From: Aeribacillus composti
Lineage (GTDB): Bacteria > Bacillota > Bacilli > Bacillales > Aeribacillaceae
Reading direction: 5' to 3'
Assembly (NCBI RefSeq): GCF_007827555.1
Contig: NZ_VISS01000008.1
Location: forward strand, 1 to 64,000
Length of the DNA: 64,000 nt
Shown here: positions 19,198 to 27,243 of the stretch, piece by piece
Layout: each line of letters opens with the position of its first letter
Position numbering within the stretch: position 1 is the first letter of the stretch
Notes under the pieces: generated by a model
The model's input: only the letters and a program-made list of their open reading frames with translations
What the model was told of the DNA's origin: nothing
The model's database searches: none
Program-made: the position numbers and the translations under genes

Positions 19198-19239
19198 TTA
19201 CTTTCTAGGAGCAAACGCAGCGTTTGATTGTAAGCGCAT
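19198..19239 (-). other. Possible 13-codon leader peptide upstream of the AAHS transporter
   Basis: On the minus strand AAGGAGGGGTGT precedes an ATG opening MRLQSNAAFAPRK and a TAA. It lies between the transporter promoter region and its gene, and its first codons overlap a cre site. The strong ribosome-binding site is the main support. Confidence 0.3.
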
Positions 19240-19242
19240 ACA
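19228..19242. promoter_or_regulatory. cre site (CcpA) in the transporter leader
   Basis: TTGTAAGCGCATACA matches the cre consensus WTGNAANCGNWNNCW at every position. It lies about 120 bases upstream of the AAHS gene and would mediate carbon catabolite repression as a roadblock. Confidence 0.65.
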
Positions 19243-19257
19243 CCCCTCCTTAATTTT

Positions 19258-19274
19258 GTTAACTTATGTTTAAC
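19258..19274. promoter_or_regulatory. 17-bp operator-like dyad, transporter side
   Basis: GTTAACTTATGTTTAAC is a near-palindrome of the form GTTAAAC-N3-GTTTAAC with one imperfect position. It has the same length and sequence type as the dyad at 19425. On the minus strand it lies just downstream of a candidate promoter (TTGTTA, then TTTAAT), placing it at or after the transporter start point. Confidence 0.55.
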
Positions 19275-19371
19275 TAAATTAAATAATGTTGTACAATATA
19301 TTAACAACTATCCAATCTTTTGTAAATAATTTTCTATAAATTTAGAATAGAAATTCTTATCAAAATAATTA

Positions 19372-19399
19372 TTGACAGAAAATGATGAAAGCGTTTAAT
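19372..19399 (+). promoter_or_regulatory. Promoter of the monooxygenase operon with overlapping cre site
   Basis: -35 TTGACA (19372-19377), 16-base spacer, -10 TTTAAT (19394-19399). A cre-like sequence ATGAAAGCGTTTAAT (19385-19399, one mismatch to consensus) covers the -10, so CcpA should repress initiation. Confidence 0.6.
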
Positions 19400-19424
19400 A
19401 TTTAATTAAACAATAAACAACATA

Positions 19425-19441
19425 GTTAAACTATGTTTAAC
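19425..19441. promoter_or_regulatory. 17-bp operator-like dyad, monooxygenase side
   Basis: GTTAAACTATGTTTAAC is a perfect 7-3-7 palindrome just after the predicted transcription start and 25 bases before the monooxygenase start codon. A second, overlapping palindrome (CATAGT-TAA-ACTATG) shares its left half. The nearby IclR regulator is the first candidate to bind it. Confidence 0.6.
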
Positions 19442-19465
19442 AATTACTATGAGAGGGTGTTTTGC

Positions 19466-20545
19466 ATGAAATTTGGTTTTTTTACTTTGACTGATAATCC
19501 CATTGAATACGGTGCTGAAAGGAAAGATCCAAATCAGCTCATTAAAGATGTTGTAGAGCAAGGAGTGTATGCAGAAGAATTAGGTTTTAATTCTGTATGG
19601 TTGCCAGAACATCATTTTAGTGTGTTTGGTGTTCTTCCATCTCCTTCCATGGCACTGACATATATTGCAGCGAAAACAAAAAAAGTAAAACTAGCTCCAG
19701 CAACAGTCTTATTGCCGGCAAGCCATCCAATTAGAATGGCAGAGGAATATGCGCTTTTAGATTTATTAAGTGATGGAAGAGCCATTTTCTCGGCTGGAAG
19801 AGGGTATGACAAGAGGGAATATGACGTATTTCAAGTAGATTTTAATAGAAGTAGAGATATTTTCTTTGAGCAATTAGACATTATTAAAAAAGCATGGACA
19901 GAAAAATCTTTTTCATATAATGGAGAGTTTTATCAATTCCCAGAAGTTGAGTTAACGCCAAGACCGATCCAAGATCCACATCCACCAATTTATGTAGCTG
20001 CATTTAGTCGACCATCTATAGAAAAAGCTGCAGAAATGGGGGAAAATGTTATATTTGCACCATTTGCAGCTACGATGGTTTTTGGTAGTGTACAAAATGC
20101 TGTAAATGAGTTTAAAAAATTATCTGAATCGAAAGGTTTTAAAGGAAAACAAGCACGTTGTTCATATTTCTTAAATGTAGTAGAAAGCGAAAAAGAAGTA
20201 GAGGAAACGAAACAAAGAATGCTGAAATATTTCAATGGATTAGTACCTGCTTTCCCTTCTGATCCGAGCACGGCACCTCCGCATATTCGTTATTTTGTTG
20301 ATATAGTTTATAAACTTAAGAACATGAAAACATCTGATTTGAGTGAGCAAAGCATTATTGTTGGCGATGCAGAATACTGCGTGGAAGTGTTGAAAAAAGT
20401 GGAGGCTGCAGGAATAGAAGAAGTTATTATTTATTTTGATTTTGGAGGTCTATCACACAAAGAAACTTTAAAATCGATGGAGCGATTCTCAAAATATGTA
20501 ATGCCGCACTTCCAAGATTCAAATATCTCAATTTCCGCTCGGTGA
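19466..20545 (+). CDS. LLM-class flavin-dependent monooxygenase (bacterial luciferase-like)
   Basis: A 359-residue TIM-barrel flavoenzyme. The ATG at 19466 follows GAGAGGGTG. Family text includes WLPEHHFSVFGVLPSPSMALTYIAAKT near residue 45, ALLDLLSDGRAIFSAGRGYDKREYDVF and PRPIQDPHPPIYVAA. Such enzymes use reduced FMN from a separate reductase and oxygen to oxidise a small substrate. The flavin reductase gene two positions downstream fits that need, making a two-component monooxygenase. The substrate is unknown; the divergent aromatic-acid transporter hints at an aromatic or alicyclic acid. Confidence 0.85.
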   Translation: MKFGFFTLTDNPIEYGAERKDPNQLIKDVVEQGVYAEELGFNSVWLPEHHFSVFGVLPSPSMALTYIAAKTKKVKLAPATVLLPASHPIRMAEEYALLDLLSDGRAIFSAGRGYDKREYDVFQVDFNRSRDIFFEQLDIIKKAWTEKSFSYNGEFYQFPEVELTPRPIQDPHPPIYVAAFSRPSIEKAAEMGENVIFAPFAATMVFGSVQNAVNEFKKLSESKGFKGKQARCSYFLNVVESEKEVEETKQRMLKYFNGLVPAFPSDPSTAPPHIRYFVDIVYKLKNMKTSDLSEQSIIVGDAEYCVEVLKKVEAAGIEEVIIYFDFGGLSHKETLKSMERFSKYVMPHFQDSNISISAR

Positions 20546-20555
20546 TTAATGAAGT

Positions 20556-20596
20556 AAGAGGGGGCAGTTCCGCAGAAATGTCACCCTCTTTCATTT
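20556..20596 (+). terminator. Possible weak terminator or attenuator after the monooxygenase gene
   Basis: AAGAGGG / CCCTCTT stem with a 21-base loop followed by TTCATTT. It may reduce read-through into the downstream genes. Confidence 0.35.
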
Positions 20597-20734
20597 GAAA
20601 CAGTCATATTATCATTCTAGTTTCAGGCCATATATACGTGAGGCAAGATAAGCAGGAAAGATGAAAATATGATCCAATGATTTTTTTATTAGTAATATCG
20701 TCATTCTTTCACAAGAAAATTTTGAAGGGTGATG

Positions 20735-20953
20735 ATGTTTTTGAATATTGAAAATGCTATACTTGAATATTTAAAAGCACATCCGGGAGCAAGTGCACAA
20801 AAAATGCTAAAAAACTTAAATGCAGCAATTAATACCAGATCTACACAAATAAAACAGGATACTTTGCAAACAATCGTTTTTAAAAAACTTAGAGTTTTAA
20901 AGAGGAAACAAAAAGTCTTAAATAAAGGAAATTCTTGGTATATATGCAATTAA
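20735..20953 (+). CDS. Small winged-helix-like protein
   Basis: A 72-residue basic protein (start ATG at 20735, or 20732) after AAGGGTG. It reads as a compact wing-helix domain: ILEYLKAHPGASAQKMLKNLN for the first helices, then TLQTIVFKKLRVLKRKQKVLNKGNSWYIC for the recognition helix and wing. It lies between the monooxygenase and the flavin reductase and ends 49 bases before the latter, so it is probably co-transcribed. It could be a local DNA-binding regulator. I do not recognise the family by name. Confidence 0.6.
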   Translation: MFLNIENAILEYLKAHPGASAQKMLKNLNAAINTRSTQIKQDTLQTIVFKKLRVLKRKQKVLNKGNSWYICN

Positions 20954-21002
20954 AATAGAAACTGTATTGTGAAATATTTATTGGTGTAAAGGGGAAAGAA
21001 TT

Positions 21003-21509
21003 ATGCTGAAAACCGATAAACAACTTTTATTTAAAGAAGTGATGGGAAATTATCCTACGGGTGTAACGATTGTTACGACGACGTCTGAAGATGGAAAGCC
21101 CGTTGGACTAACGGTTAACTCATTTGCTTCTGTATCGTTAGATCCTCTAATGGTGCTTTGGTGTATTGATCATAAAGTTTCGTCTTTTAATGATTTTATT
21201 AAAAGCGGACAGTTTGTGGTTCACATACTTGCTGGTGAACAGCAGGAGCTATGCAAAACTTTTGCGAGCAAAGGAGTGGATCGCTTTAGCAAATGTCATT
21301 GGGCTTTTTCTGACAATAAGTTGCCGATTATTGAAGGAACTTTTGCTGTTTTACAGTGCAAAACATACAAAACTGTAGAAGCTGGAGACCACACTATTTT
21401 AATAGGAGAAGTACAGGAAATTCAAATCGATAGCAATAAAGACCCAATGTTGTACCATCGTAGACATTTTGCTTCCATACCGCCGGAGTTTTACACAACT
21501 AAAAATTAA
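21003..21509 (+). CDS. Flavin reductase domain protein (FMN/FAD reductase of a two-component monooxygenase)
   Basis: A 168-residue protein of the HpaC/RutF-like flavin reductase family: MGNYPTGVTIVTT, LTVNSFASVSLDPLMVLWCI and the VEAGDHTILIGEV segment are characteristic. It supplies reduced flavin from NAD(P)H. The ribosome-binding site is GGGGAAAG. It is the likely partner of the luciferase-like enzyme upstream and is distinct from the second flavin reductase in the hpa cluster. Confidence 0.88.
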   Translation: MLKTDKQLLFKEVMGNYPTGVTIVTTTSEDGKPVGLTVNSFASVSLDPLMVLWCIDHKVSSFNDFIKSGQFVVHILAGEQQELCKTFASKGVDRFSKCHWAFSDNKLPIIEGTFAVLQCKTYKTVEAGDHTILIGEVQEIQIDSNKDPMLYHRRHFASIPPEFYTTKN

Positions 21510-21514
21510 TGGTT

Positions 21515-21563
21515 AAGCTTGTAGACGGGAGGAATTCAATAAGTCTACAAGCTTTTTGTTTTT
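21515..21563 (+). terminator. Strong terminator after the flavin reductase gene
   Basis: Perfect 12-pair stem (AAGCTTGTAGAC / GTCTACAAGCTT) with a 16-base loop, followed by TTTGTTTTT. Confidence 0.9.
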
Positions 21564-22164
21564 AAGAAAATGTGATCAGCGAACCAATACATTTTAAAGT
21601 AATCGTTTTATGTGCAAAGATGTTTCTACAAAAAATTTGAAGATTAAAATAAAATTCAATAAACTCTCCATTTTCCTGAAGTATCGTCAAGAATTTTATG
21701 TGCGTTTTGCGTGTGATTATAGTTATTTTATTAACAATCATCATATTAGTTAGGAACCATTCTTTTCTCTAGCCGCAATGCGAGAAAACCTCAGCCTTTT
21801 TTTCCATTATATTTCCTATGTGTATGAATAAAATGTTTGTTGGAGAAAGATAAGATCCTTTCCGTTAGAAGGAGGAGTTTCTCTTAAAAACTAGGTGGAA
21901 AGGCAAGTTAGATGCAAAAAGGACTCTCTTCCTGTATTGTGATAAGTGCACAAATCACACACAAGGAGGAAAGAGAGAACTATGTAGGAGTTTATCACAG
22001 GTGGGCAAAAACATTAAAAGAGATCGAAATGGAATTATAAGATTTTTTCAGTAATCTGAGATTATTGATATGATAAAAGATATAGAAGCGCACTTTAAAT
22101 AAGGTCGATCAAAATTCCTTATGGTAATATAGATAACAAAAAGTGGAGAATGAGGGGAAACTAT
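21564..22164. other. Intergenic region with an unrecognised small ORF
   Basis: About 600 bases. A 42-codon frame at 21912-22040 (MQKGLSSCIVISAQITHKEE..., ending KEIEMEL) has no good ribosome-binding site directly before it and is unrecognised. No second copy of the GTTAAAC dyad occurs here. Confidence 0.25.
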
Positions 22165-22911
22165 ATGGAAATGGAAAAAAAGGGAATAAAATCAATTGAG
22201 GTAGGATTTTCTATAGTTAAAGCTGTATCCCGTTCCGACGAACCATTAACTATTACAGAGTTATCTAAAATATGCAATATGCCAAAAAGCCAAATTTATC
22301 GTTATCTTGTAAGTTTATGCAGAATTGGTTTTTTAAAAAAAGGTTCTGACTTACGATATGCCCTTGGAGATGAACTCATTTCGATTGGCATTCGTGCCAT
22401 GGAAAATGTTGATATACATATTAAGGCTCAGCCGTTTATTAAACAATTAAATAAGACATTAGATGAGACTATTGCGTTAGCTATTTGGATTGAAAATGAG
22501 GGGCCGATTTTTATCAGTTGGGAAGAAAGCAGCAAACTAATTAAAATTAATGTTCGAGTCGGATCGATCGTTCCTCTAACGACTAGTGCAACTGGAAATA
22601 TTTTTGCTGCTTTTTATCCAGAAACTAAAACAAAAGATTTAATTGATCGTGAGCTTTCCAAAAATCAAATGAATCAAAAGCAATTAGAGGAAACACTATC
22701 AACAATAAAAAAAGAAGGATATGCTTATACTCAATCGTATTTGCCTGGAATCACAGCTATTTCTGCCCCAATTTTCGGACCAAATAAAGAGCTCGTCGCA
22801 GCATTAACTGTGATTGGTCTATCCGGTGTTATAGATATATCTGAAAATTCTATATACACCAAGGAATTATTGAAGACAGCAAAAGAAATTTCCCGTGAAC
22901 TAGGTTATTAA
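22165..22911 (+). CDS. IclR family transcriptional regulator
   Basis: A 248-residue regulator. The ATG at 22165 follows GAGGGG at seven bases; an upstream in-frame ATG at 22150 has no such site. The N-terminal winged helix (EPLTITELSKICNMPKSQIYRYLVSL) and the IclR effector domain with GSIVPLTTSATGNIFAA and SYLPGITAISAPIFGP are clear. IclR proteins commonly control aromatic acid catabolism. As the only classical regulator in this block it is the candidate for the paired 17-bp dyads upstream of the transporter and monooxygenase. Confidence 0.88.
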   Translation: MEMEKKGIKSIEVGFSIVKAVSRSDEPLTITELSKICNMPKSQIYRYLVSLCRIGFLKKGSDLRYALGDELISIGIRAMENVDIHIKAQPFIKQLNKTLDETIALAIWIENEGPIFISWEESSKLIKINVRVGSIVPLTTSATGNIFAAFYPETKTKDLIDRELSKNQMNQKQLEETLSTIKKEGYAYTQSYLPGITAISAPIFGPNKELVAALTVIGLSGVIDISENSIYTKELLKTAKEISRELGY

Positions 22912-23072
22912 GCTTTAATTTGAAATAAGCTCCATTCGACTTAGAAAACATTGCAGGGTCATGATTTGAAAATATGAATCAGATATGCCTAACTAAAATG
23001 TAATCTAATTTTAGATCAACATGTTGAAAAGAATATGAAGCTGTATGATTTTAAGGTTCAAGCTGATTTCCT

Positions 23073-23115
23073 CCCCTCTCCATTGAATTTTAGGAAAGGG
23101 GTTATTTGTTTTTCA
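23073..23115 (+). terminator. Terminator after the IclR gene
   Basis: CCCCTCTCC / GGAAAGGGG stem with one mismatch, followed by TTATTTGTTTTT, about 160 bases after the stop codon. Confidence 0.6.
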
Positions 23116-23295
23116 ATAAAGAGCTTAGATGTTTTTATGTGAAGCGCTTCGATTAACAGCACCTTGTAAGCCAGATTACCTGTGGATTTTTCTCTGAAGC
23201 GGCAAAGACAACAGCGTGATCCGTGACCGAACCCCAGGAATAATTGATATTGTGTTGTTTCCCTTACAAGTTGTAAATAAATTGGCAGCCCCTCT

Positions 23296-23325
23296 TTTAC
23301 AAACCTTTTTAAAAAAACATATAAT
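23296..23325 (+). promoter_or_regulatory. Candidate promoter for the MBL hydrolase gene
   Basis: TTTACA (23296-23301), 18-base spacer, TATAAT (23320-23325), about 185 bases before the gene. The rest of the 22912-23510 region holds no supported gene; a GAAGCGCTTC palindrome near 23143 resembles half of a cre site but is not spaced as one. Confidence 0.45.
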
Positions 23326-23510
23326 ATGTTTATACAGTTCTAAATTTTCCGAAGGGTATGGCAAAAATGGGGATTTGGTTAAAGTAAGCGTCTGCACTGC
23401 AAAGACTGAAACAAATCACATAACTCTTTTTTTTCGCTTTGTATCAAATTTTAAAGTCGGGGGTTTTAAGCGGTTTATTTGGTTCGTCAAAACAAAGGGG
23501 GAGTAAAAAT

Positions 23511-24482
23511 ATGGAGCTTCGCAAGCAAAATTATGAAATCATCCCGATTATCGTCGATGTTCCGTCTAATTTAAGAACGATCAACTTTTTTTTAGTAAAA
23601 GCAAAAGAATCCCTTGCTTTAATAGATGCCGGTTTGGATCATGAGGCTTGTTGGAATGCATTGTTGGAAACGCTGCAAAAAAACGGGTTGGCTTTGCATG
23701 ACTTAACTGAAATCATTTTAACTCACAACCACATAGATCATGTAGGATTAGTGAATCGAATCATTGCGGATCACCCCATTCAAGTTTATGCCCACAAAAA
23801 TGCGATCCCGCGCTTAAAGAGAGACCGCCAATTTCTTGAGATGAGGGTGGAGTTTTTTTCTAAATTATATGAGGAAATGGGATGTCATGAAGCAGGAAGG
23901 AAGCAGGTCGATTATTTAAAAGAATCGATTGTGAAAAACAGAAAACTTGCTATCCAAGCGGAGATCATTCCAGTCGAGAGCAGCCATTTGGATTTTCAAA
24001 TTATCGAGGTGCCCGGACATGCTCCGGATCAAATTGCGCTGTATGATCCAAAGCATCGTTGGATGATTTCAGGTGATTTGCTGATTCAGCATATATCCAG
24101 CAACGCACTTGTCGAACCCGATTCTTTTGGACGGCGGATGCCGACTTTACTCCAGCATAAACATTCTTTAGAGAAAGTTTCGGATTTGCCTCTTGATCTC
24201 GTATTTCCGGGACACGGCGTATTCATTCAAGACCCGAAAGATTTAATAAATAAAAGATTAAAAGGGATTGAAAAAAAAGCGGAAAAAATTATGAATCTCA
24301 TTTTAAACGGGGTAACAACCGCGAGCGGTCTAGCCCAAGCCTATTATGGAAATAAGTATTCGGAGCAGTTTTCGCTTGTGATGTCTGAAATTATAGGACA
24401 TCTAGATTATTTAGAATTCAACGGAAAAATTAGAAAGGAGATGGAAAAAGGAGTTTGGCATTATTCCATTAATAAAGAATAA
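23511..24482 (+). CDS. MBL-fold metallo-hydrolase
   Basis: A 323-residue protein starting at the ATG at 23511 after AAAGGGGGAG. The metal-binding signature THNHIDHVG is at about residues 74-82, with the later ligands in VPGHAPDQ, SGDLL (Asp) and FPGHG (His). A C-terminal helical/winged extension of about 70 residues follows, as in the beta-lactamase-associated C-terminal domain group. Members hydrolyse thioesters, lactones or phosphodiesters; the substrate here cannot be told. Confidence 0.82.
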   Translation: MELRKQNYEIIPIIVDVPSNLRTINFFLVKAKESLALIDAGLDHEACWNALLETLQKNGLALHDLTEIILTHNHIDHVGLVNRIIADHPIQVYAHKNAIPRLKRDRQFLEMRVEFFSKLYEEMGCHEAGRKQVDYLKESIVKNRKLAIQAEIIPVESSHLDFQIIEVPGHAPDQIALYDPKHRWMISGDLLIQHISSNALVEPDSFGRRMPTLLQHKHSLEKVSDLPLDLVFPGHGVFIQDPKDLINKRLKGIEKKAEKIMNLILNGVTTASGLAQAYYGNKYSEQFSLVMSEIIGHLDYLEFNGKIRKEMEKGVWHYSINKE

Positions 24483-24598
24483 TAGAAGGTTTTTGATTGG
24501 CTGTTGACGATGAAAATTTTTTCTTGTATTTCGCAAGCGGCAAAAGTAACAAAGTTTCATTGTTTGCAAGCATGATACTAATTATTGAGGTATGAGGA

Positions 24599-25582
24599 AT
24601 GATGGGAAGAAAAAGGAGAAAAGATGCACCTTTAATTAAAAATATTGCAGAGCACAAGGAGTGGCAGAAAAAAGATCGTACTCGGACATCTCTTACTCTT
24701 TTGCAGAATCAGGAAAAAATCCGCCAAAACACGAAGTTTTATTATGATTCAGAAAAAGATAAAAAAGATATAGAGCATTATTACAAAAATGTCATCGGAA
24801 AAGAAATCAAGGGGCTGAACCTATTTTACCATTATCATAATCTAGTGAAAAAAACACATAAAAATCAGCTGCCGTATTTTATATGCAAAGATCATTATTT
24901 GTATACGTGGGTCGATTTGCAGCCGGATGGAACAGTGAAAAGCATCTATTCTGGCGAAAAAAGCGATCCTAGCCGAATCATACAAGAAGATTTCGAAATA
25001 ATTCAAAAAAGATATGAGCAATTTCAAGCTCTTTTAGAAATAGTCAGCAAAAAGGACATTTCTTTATTGAAAAAGATGAAAAGCATTGACTTGCGTTTAA
25101 AATATAATACAGAACATATTGTTCCGCAGTCTTGGTTTCATGCACGGGAACCGATGAAAAGCGATTTGCATCATTTATTTGTTTGTCATCCGGAGTGCAA
25201 TGTCAAACGATCCAATTATCCTTTTCATGATTTTTCTTTTTATCAGCCGGAATCGCCAAAAGAAAAAATCCGCAATCGCTGCGGAGTTGTTAAAGACGGC
25301 CGATTCGAACCGGAACATGGCAAAGGTACTGTTGCGAGAGCAATGATGTATTTTTTATTGCGATACCCGAATGAAATAAAAAAAAGCAGCCTTAAACAAA
25401 TTAATCTTTCTTTACTGATTCACTGGCATGAATCGTTTCCCGTTTCCATCTATGAAAAGCATCGGAACCAATCGATTTATTATATACAGGGAAACCGCAA
25501 TCCTTTTATAGACTTTCAAGAGTTAGCGTATAAAATAAAGTTTCCGTTTCATATTGGATCATGTGGCGTCAAGGAATCGTGA
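24599..25582 (+). CDS. Endonuclease I family protein (His-Me finger nuclease), apparently cytoplasmic
   Basis: A 327-residue protein (ATG at 24599 or 24602 after GAGG). The beta-beta-alpha metal motif is NTEHIVPQSWF with His173 as the general base, followed by DLHHLFVCHPECNVKRSNYPF, in which Asn201 and the RSNYPF text match the Endonuclease_1/EndA/NucM/Bsn family. Known members are secreted nucleases, but here the N-terminus (MMGRKRRKDAPLIKN) is highly charged with no signal peptide. A 170-residue N-terminal part precedes the nuclease motif. Function may be intracellular RNA or DNA cleavage or non-classical export. Confidence 0.78.
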   Translation: MMGRKRRKDAPLIKNIAEHKEWQKKDRTRTSLTLLQNQEKIRQNTKFYYDSEKDKKDIEHYYKNVIGKEIKGLNLFYHYHNLVKKTHKNQLPYFICKDHYLYTWVDLQPDGTVKSIYSGEKSDPSRIIQEDFEIIQKRYEQFQALLEIVSKKDISLLKKMKSIDLRLKYNTEHIVPQSWFHAREPMKSDLHHLFVCHPECNVKRSNYPFHDFSFYQPESPKEKIRNRCGVVKDGRFEPEHGKGTVARAMMYFLLRYPNEIKKSSLKQINLSLLIHWHESFPVSIYEKHRNQSIYYIQGNRNPFIDFQELAYKIKFPFHIGSCGVKES

Positions 25583-25891
25583 AATCATAGACTATAGGAG
25601 CATACTTAGAGCACCTCGTTTTGCAAAATAATCACAAGAAGAGCCGTTCTTTCGAAATACCGATTGTAAAGCTCCTGATTTTTCCTGCTTAACTCTGAGC
25701 TAAAATTTCAAGATGCTCTTTCCATACAAGATGACGGTCAATGGCAGCTTGCGGTCAGAAGCATTTCGGATTTTGTTTGTCTCTGTTTATTTGCAACCTG
25801 CTGATCCGTAATGGTTGCTGGTCGGCGATTTATAATGAAGAACAGCCGAATGTTCGTTCGTTTGAAAAATTGGCTATATTCTGTCATTCGG
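25583..25891. other. Short gene-poor stretch
   Basis: About 310 bases after the endonuclease gene with no supported gene or RNA; open frames here lack ribosome-binding sites. Confidence 0.3.
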
Positions 25892-25926
25892 AACTCCCTA
25901 GTTTCGAGAAAAACAAGGGAGTTTTT
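25892..25926 (+). terminator. Plus-strand terminator
   Basis: AACTCCCT / AGGGAGTT stem with a 16-base loop followed by TTTTTGTT. It overlaps the last codons and the stop of the minus-strand 68-residue ORF. Confidence 0.65.
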
Positions 25927-26104
25927 GTTGCATATGCTTATAATGATTGACTTTTTCCCTTAGCAACGCTTCACTATCTGCTTGCTCTTGTTTGTTCGTA
26001 ACTAAAGTACGATCATTGATATTATATTTGAAATACGTTACTTTTGATTTTGTCACATCATAAGTGTGAACACCAGAATTCGGACCGAAAGAACAAAGAC
26101 ACAT
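25898..26104 (-). CDS. Small Cys-containing protein of unknown function, coupled to the nitrilase gene
   Basis: A 68-residue reading frame whose ATG lies two bases after the nitrilase stop and whose ribosome-binding site (AAGGGGG) is formed by the last nitrilase codons, a typical translational-coupling layout. The product starts MCLCSFGPNSG, contains a YDVTKSKVTYFKYNINDRTLV beta-rich stretch and a KVNHYKHMQQKLPCF tail with a third Cys. I do not recognise it. The C-terminus runs into a terminator hairpin on the other strand, so the gene may have been shortened. Confidence 0.5.
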   Translation of the reverse strand: MCLCSFGPNSGVHTYDVTKSKVTYFKYNINDRTLVTNKQEQADSEALLREKVNHYKHMQQKLPCFSRN

Positions 26105-26106
26105 GG

Positions 26107-27243
26107 TTAATTCCCCCTTGTAATTGCATGAACGGCTTCGCGCTGAATTTCTGATAATCTTCTGCTGAGCTCATCTGATTCACTGCTTCGAAGATTTTGT
26201 TCTAATTGCTTTAACAAGTTCATTATTTGATCAACAGATTGTTGATCATGACCACTTCCATTCTTCGGATTACTAATGTTATTGGCATTGTTCATATCTC
26301 GGAGCACTTTATAAGGCTCGCGGTTTAACAGAAGACTAGTCACATCAGGTCGTGAATAATGTCCGATGGCATCGTGCCAATGTGCCATATCAGCAATTAA
26401 TTTCATATCAACTTCAGCGTACAAAATACCTTCCTTTCCTTTTAAAGGACCGGATAATATGGAACCACCGGGTGCGATAATCGCCGTCCAGCCCCCTCCA
26501 GGCTTTATCCACTCTTTTTGATAATCAGTCTGTGTTAACTTTTCCACATTGTCCTTGTCGACTGTACTTTGACAATTGATAACAAAACATCCGCCTACTT
26601 GAGCATGATAACGCGCAGATAGTTCAGTAGACATATCAAATAATGTATCCCAACCCGTTATACTTGAAAATCCTACCCATACGGCACAATGCAGCTGGGA
26701 GCGTTGTGCGATAAGGGAATGACGTACCAAATCCATAGTATGCTCCCAGCAGACCAGCCCGCTCATTCGTCCCAGCTCTGTGTCATAAACATTTAGATAA
26801 CTTCCATCTCCCATGCCCCAATGAACACGCTCAACATGAGTCGGCATCAATTTCCTGTGTTTTCCAAAAATTTTCCCTTTATTATCAATAAATAAAATTG
26901 TGTTATAGCATGTTTTTCCGTCGCGCTCTGAGATACCAATAACGACATGTATATTATGTTTTCGTGCAGCTTCACATAAAGCATCAGTTGTTTTACTAGG
27001 TACTTCTACAGAATTGAGAAACCATTCCTTAAATAGTTCATGATACCACATTGGTGTTCCTAACCAGATGTGATACGGATAGCCAGGAATATAAGACTCA
27101 GGCAATACAACTAATTGAGCCCCTTGTTTCGCGGATTCTTCAATTAACGAAATAGCTTTTTCCAAGCATTTTTCCCTGTCATATAAAATCGAAGAGGCTT
27201 GTACGGCAGCAACCGTGAATTTCTCATTTAAAAAATCGCTCAT
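26107..27243 (-). CDS. Nitrilase (carbon-nitrogen hydrolase family)
   Basis: A 378-residue enzyme with the complete catalytic set: Glu49 (VVLPESYIPGYPYHIW), Lys131 (HRKLMPTHVERVHWG) and Cys165 (GLVCWEHTM). Length and the PYHIW and HVERVHWG text place it among true nitrilases of the arylacetonitrilase/aliphatic nitrilase type rather than amidases. It converts a nitrile to the carboxylic acid and ammonia. Ribosome-binding site AGGTGGG. It is transcribed as a minus-strand unit with a small ORF behind it. An arylacetonitrile substrate would feed phenylacetate-type acids into the aromatic island nearby, which is only an inference. Confidence 0.88.
   Translation of the reverse strand: MSDFLNEKFTVAAVQASSILYDREKCLEKAISLIEESAKQGAQLVVLPESYIPGYPYHIWLGTPMWYHELFKEWFLNSVEVPSKTTDALCEAARKHNIHVVIGISERDGKTCYNTILFIDNKGKIFGKHRKLMPTHVERVHWGMGDGSYLNVYDTELGRMSGLVCWEHTMDLVRHSLIAQRSQLHCAVWVGFSSITGWDTLFDMSTELSARYHAQVGGCFVINCQSTVDKDNVEKLTQTDYQKEWIKPGGGWTAIIAPGGSILSGPLKGKEGILYAEVDMKLIADMAHWHDAIGHYSRPDVTSLLLNREPYKVLRDMNNANNISNPKNGSGHDQQSVDQIMNLLKQLEQNLRSSESDELSRRLSEIQREAVHAITRGN

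Noticed and set aside
23143-23152. GAAGCGCTTC palindrome as a cre site
   Set aside because: The flanking TG and CA bases do not have the spacing of the cre consensus.
25741-25950. 69-codon plus-strand frame after the endonuclease gene
   Set aside because: No ribosome-binding site, ends inside a terminator hairpin and a minus-strand ORF, and its composition is not protein-like.
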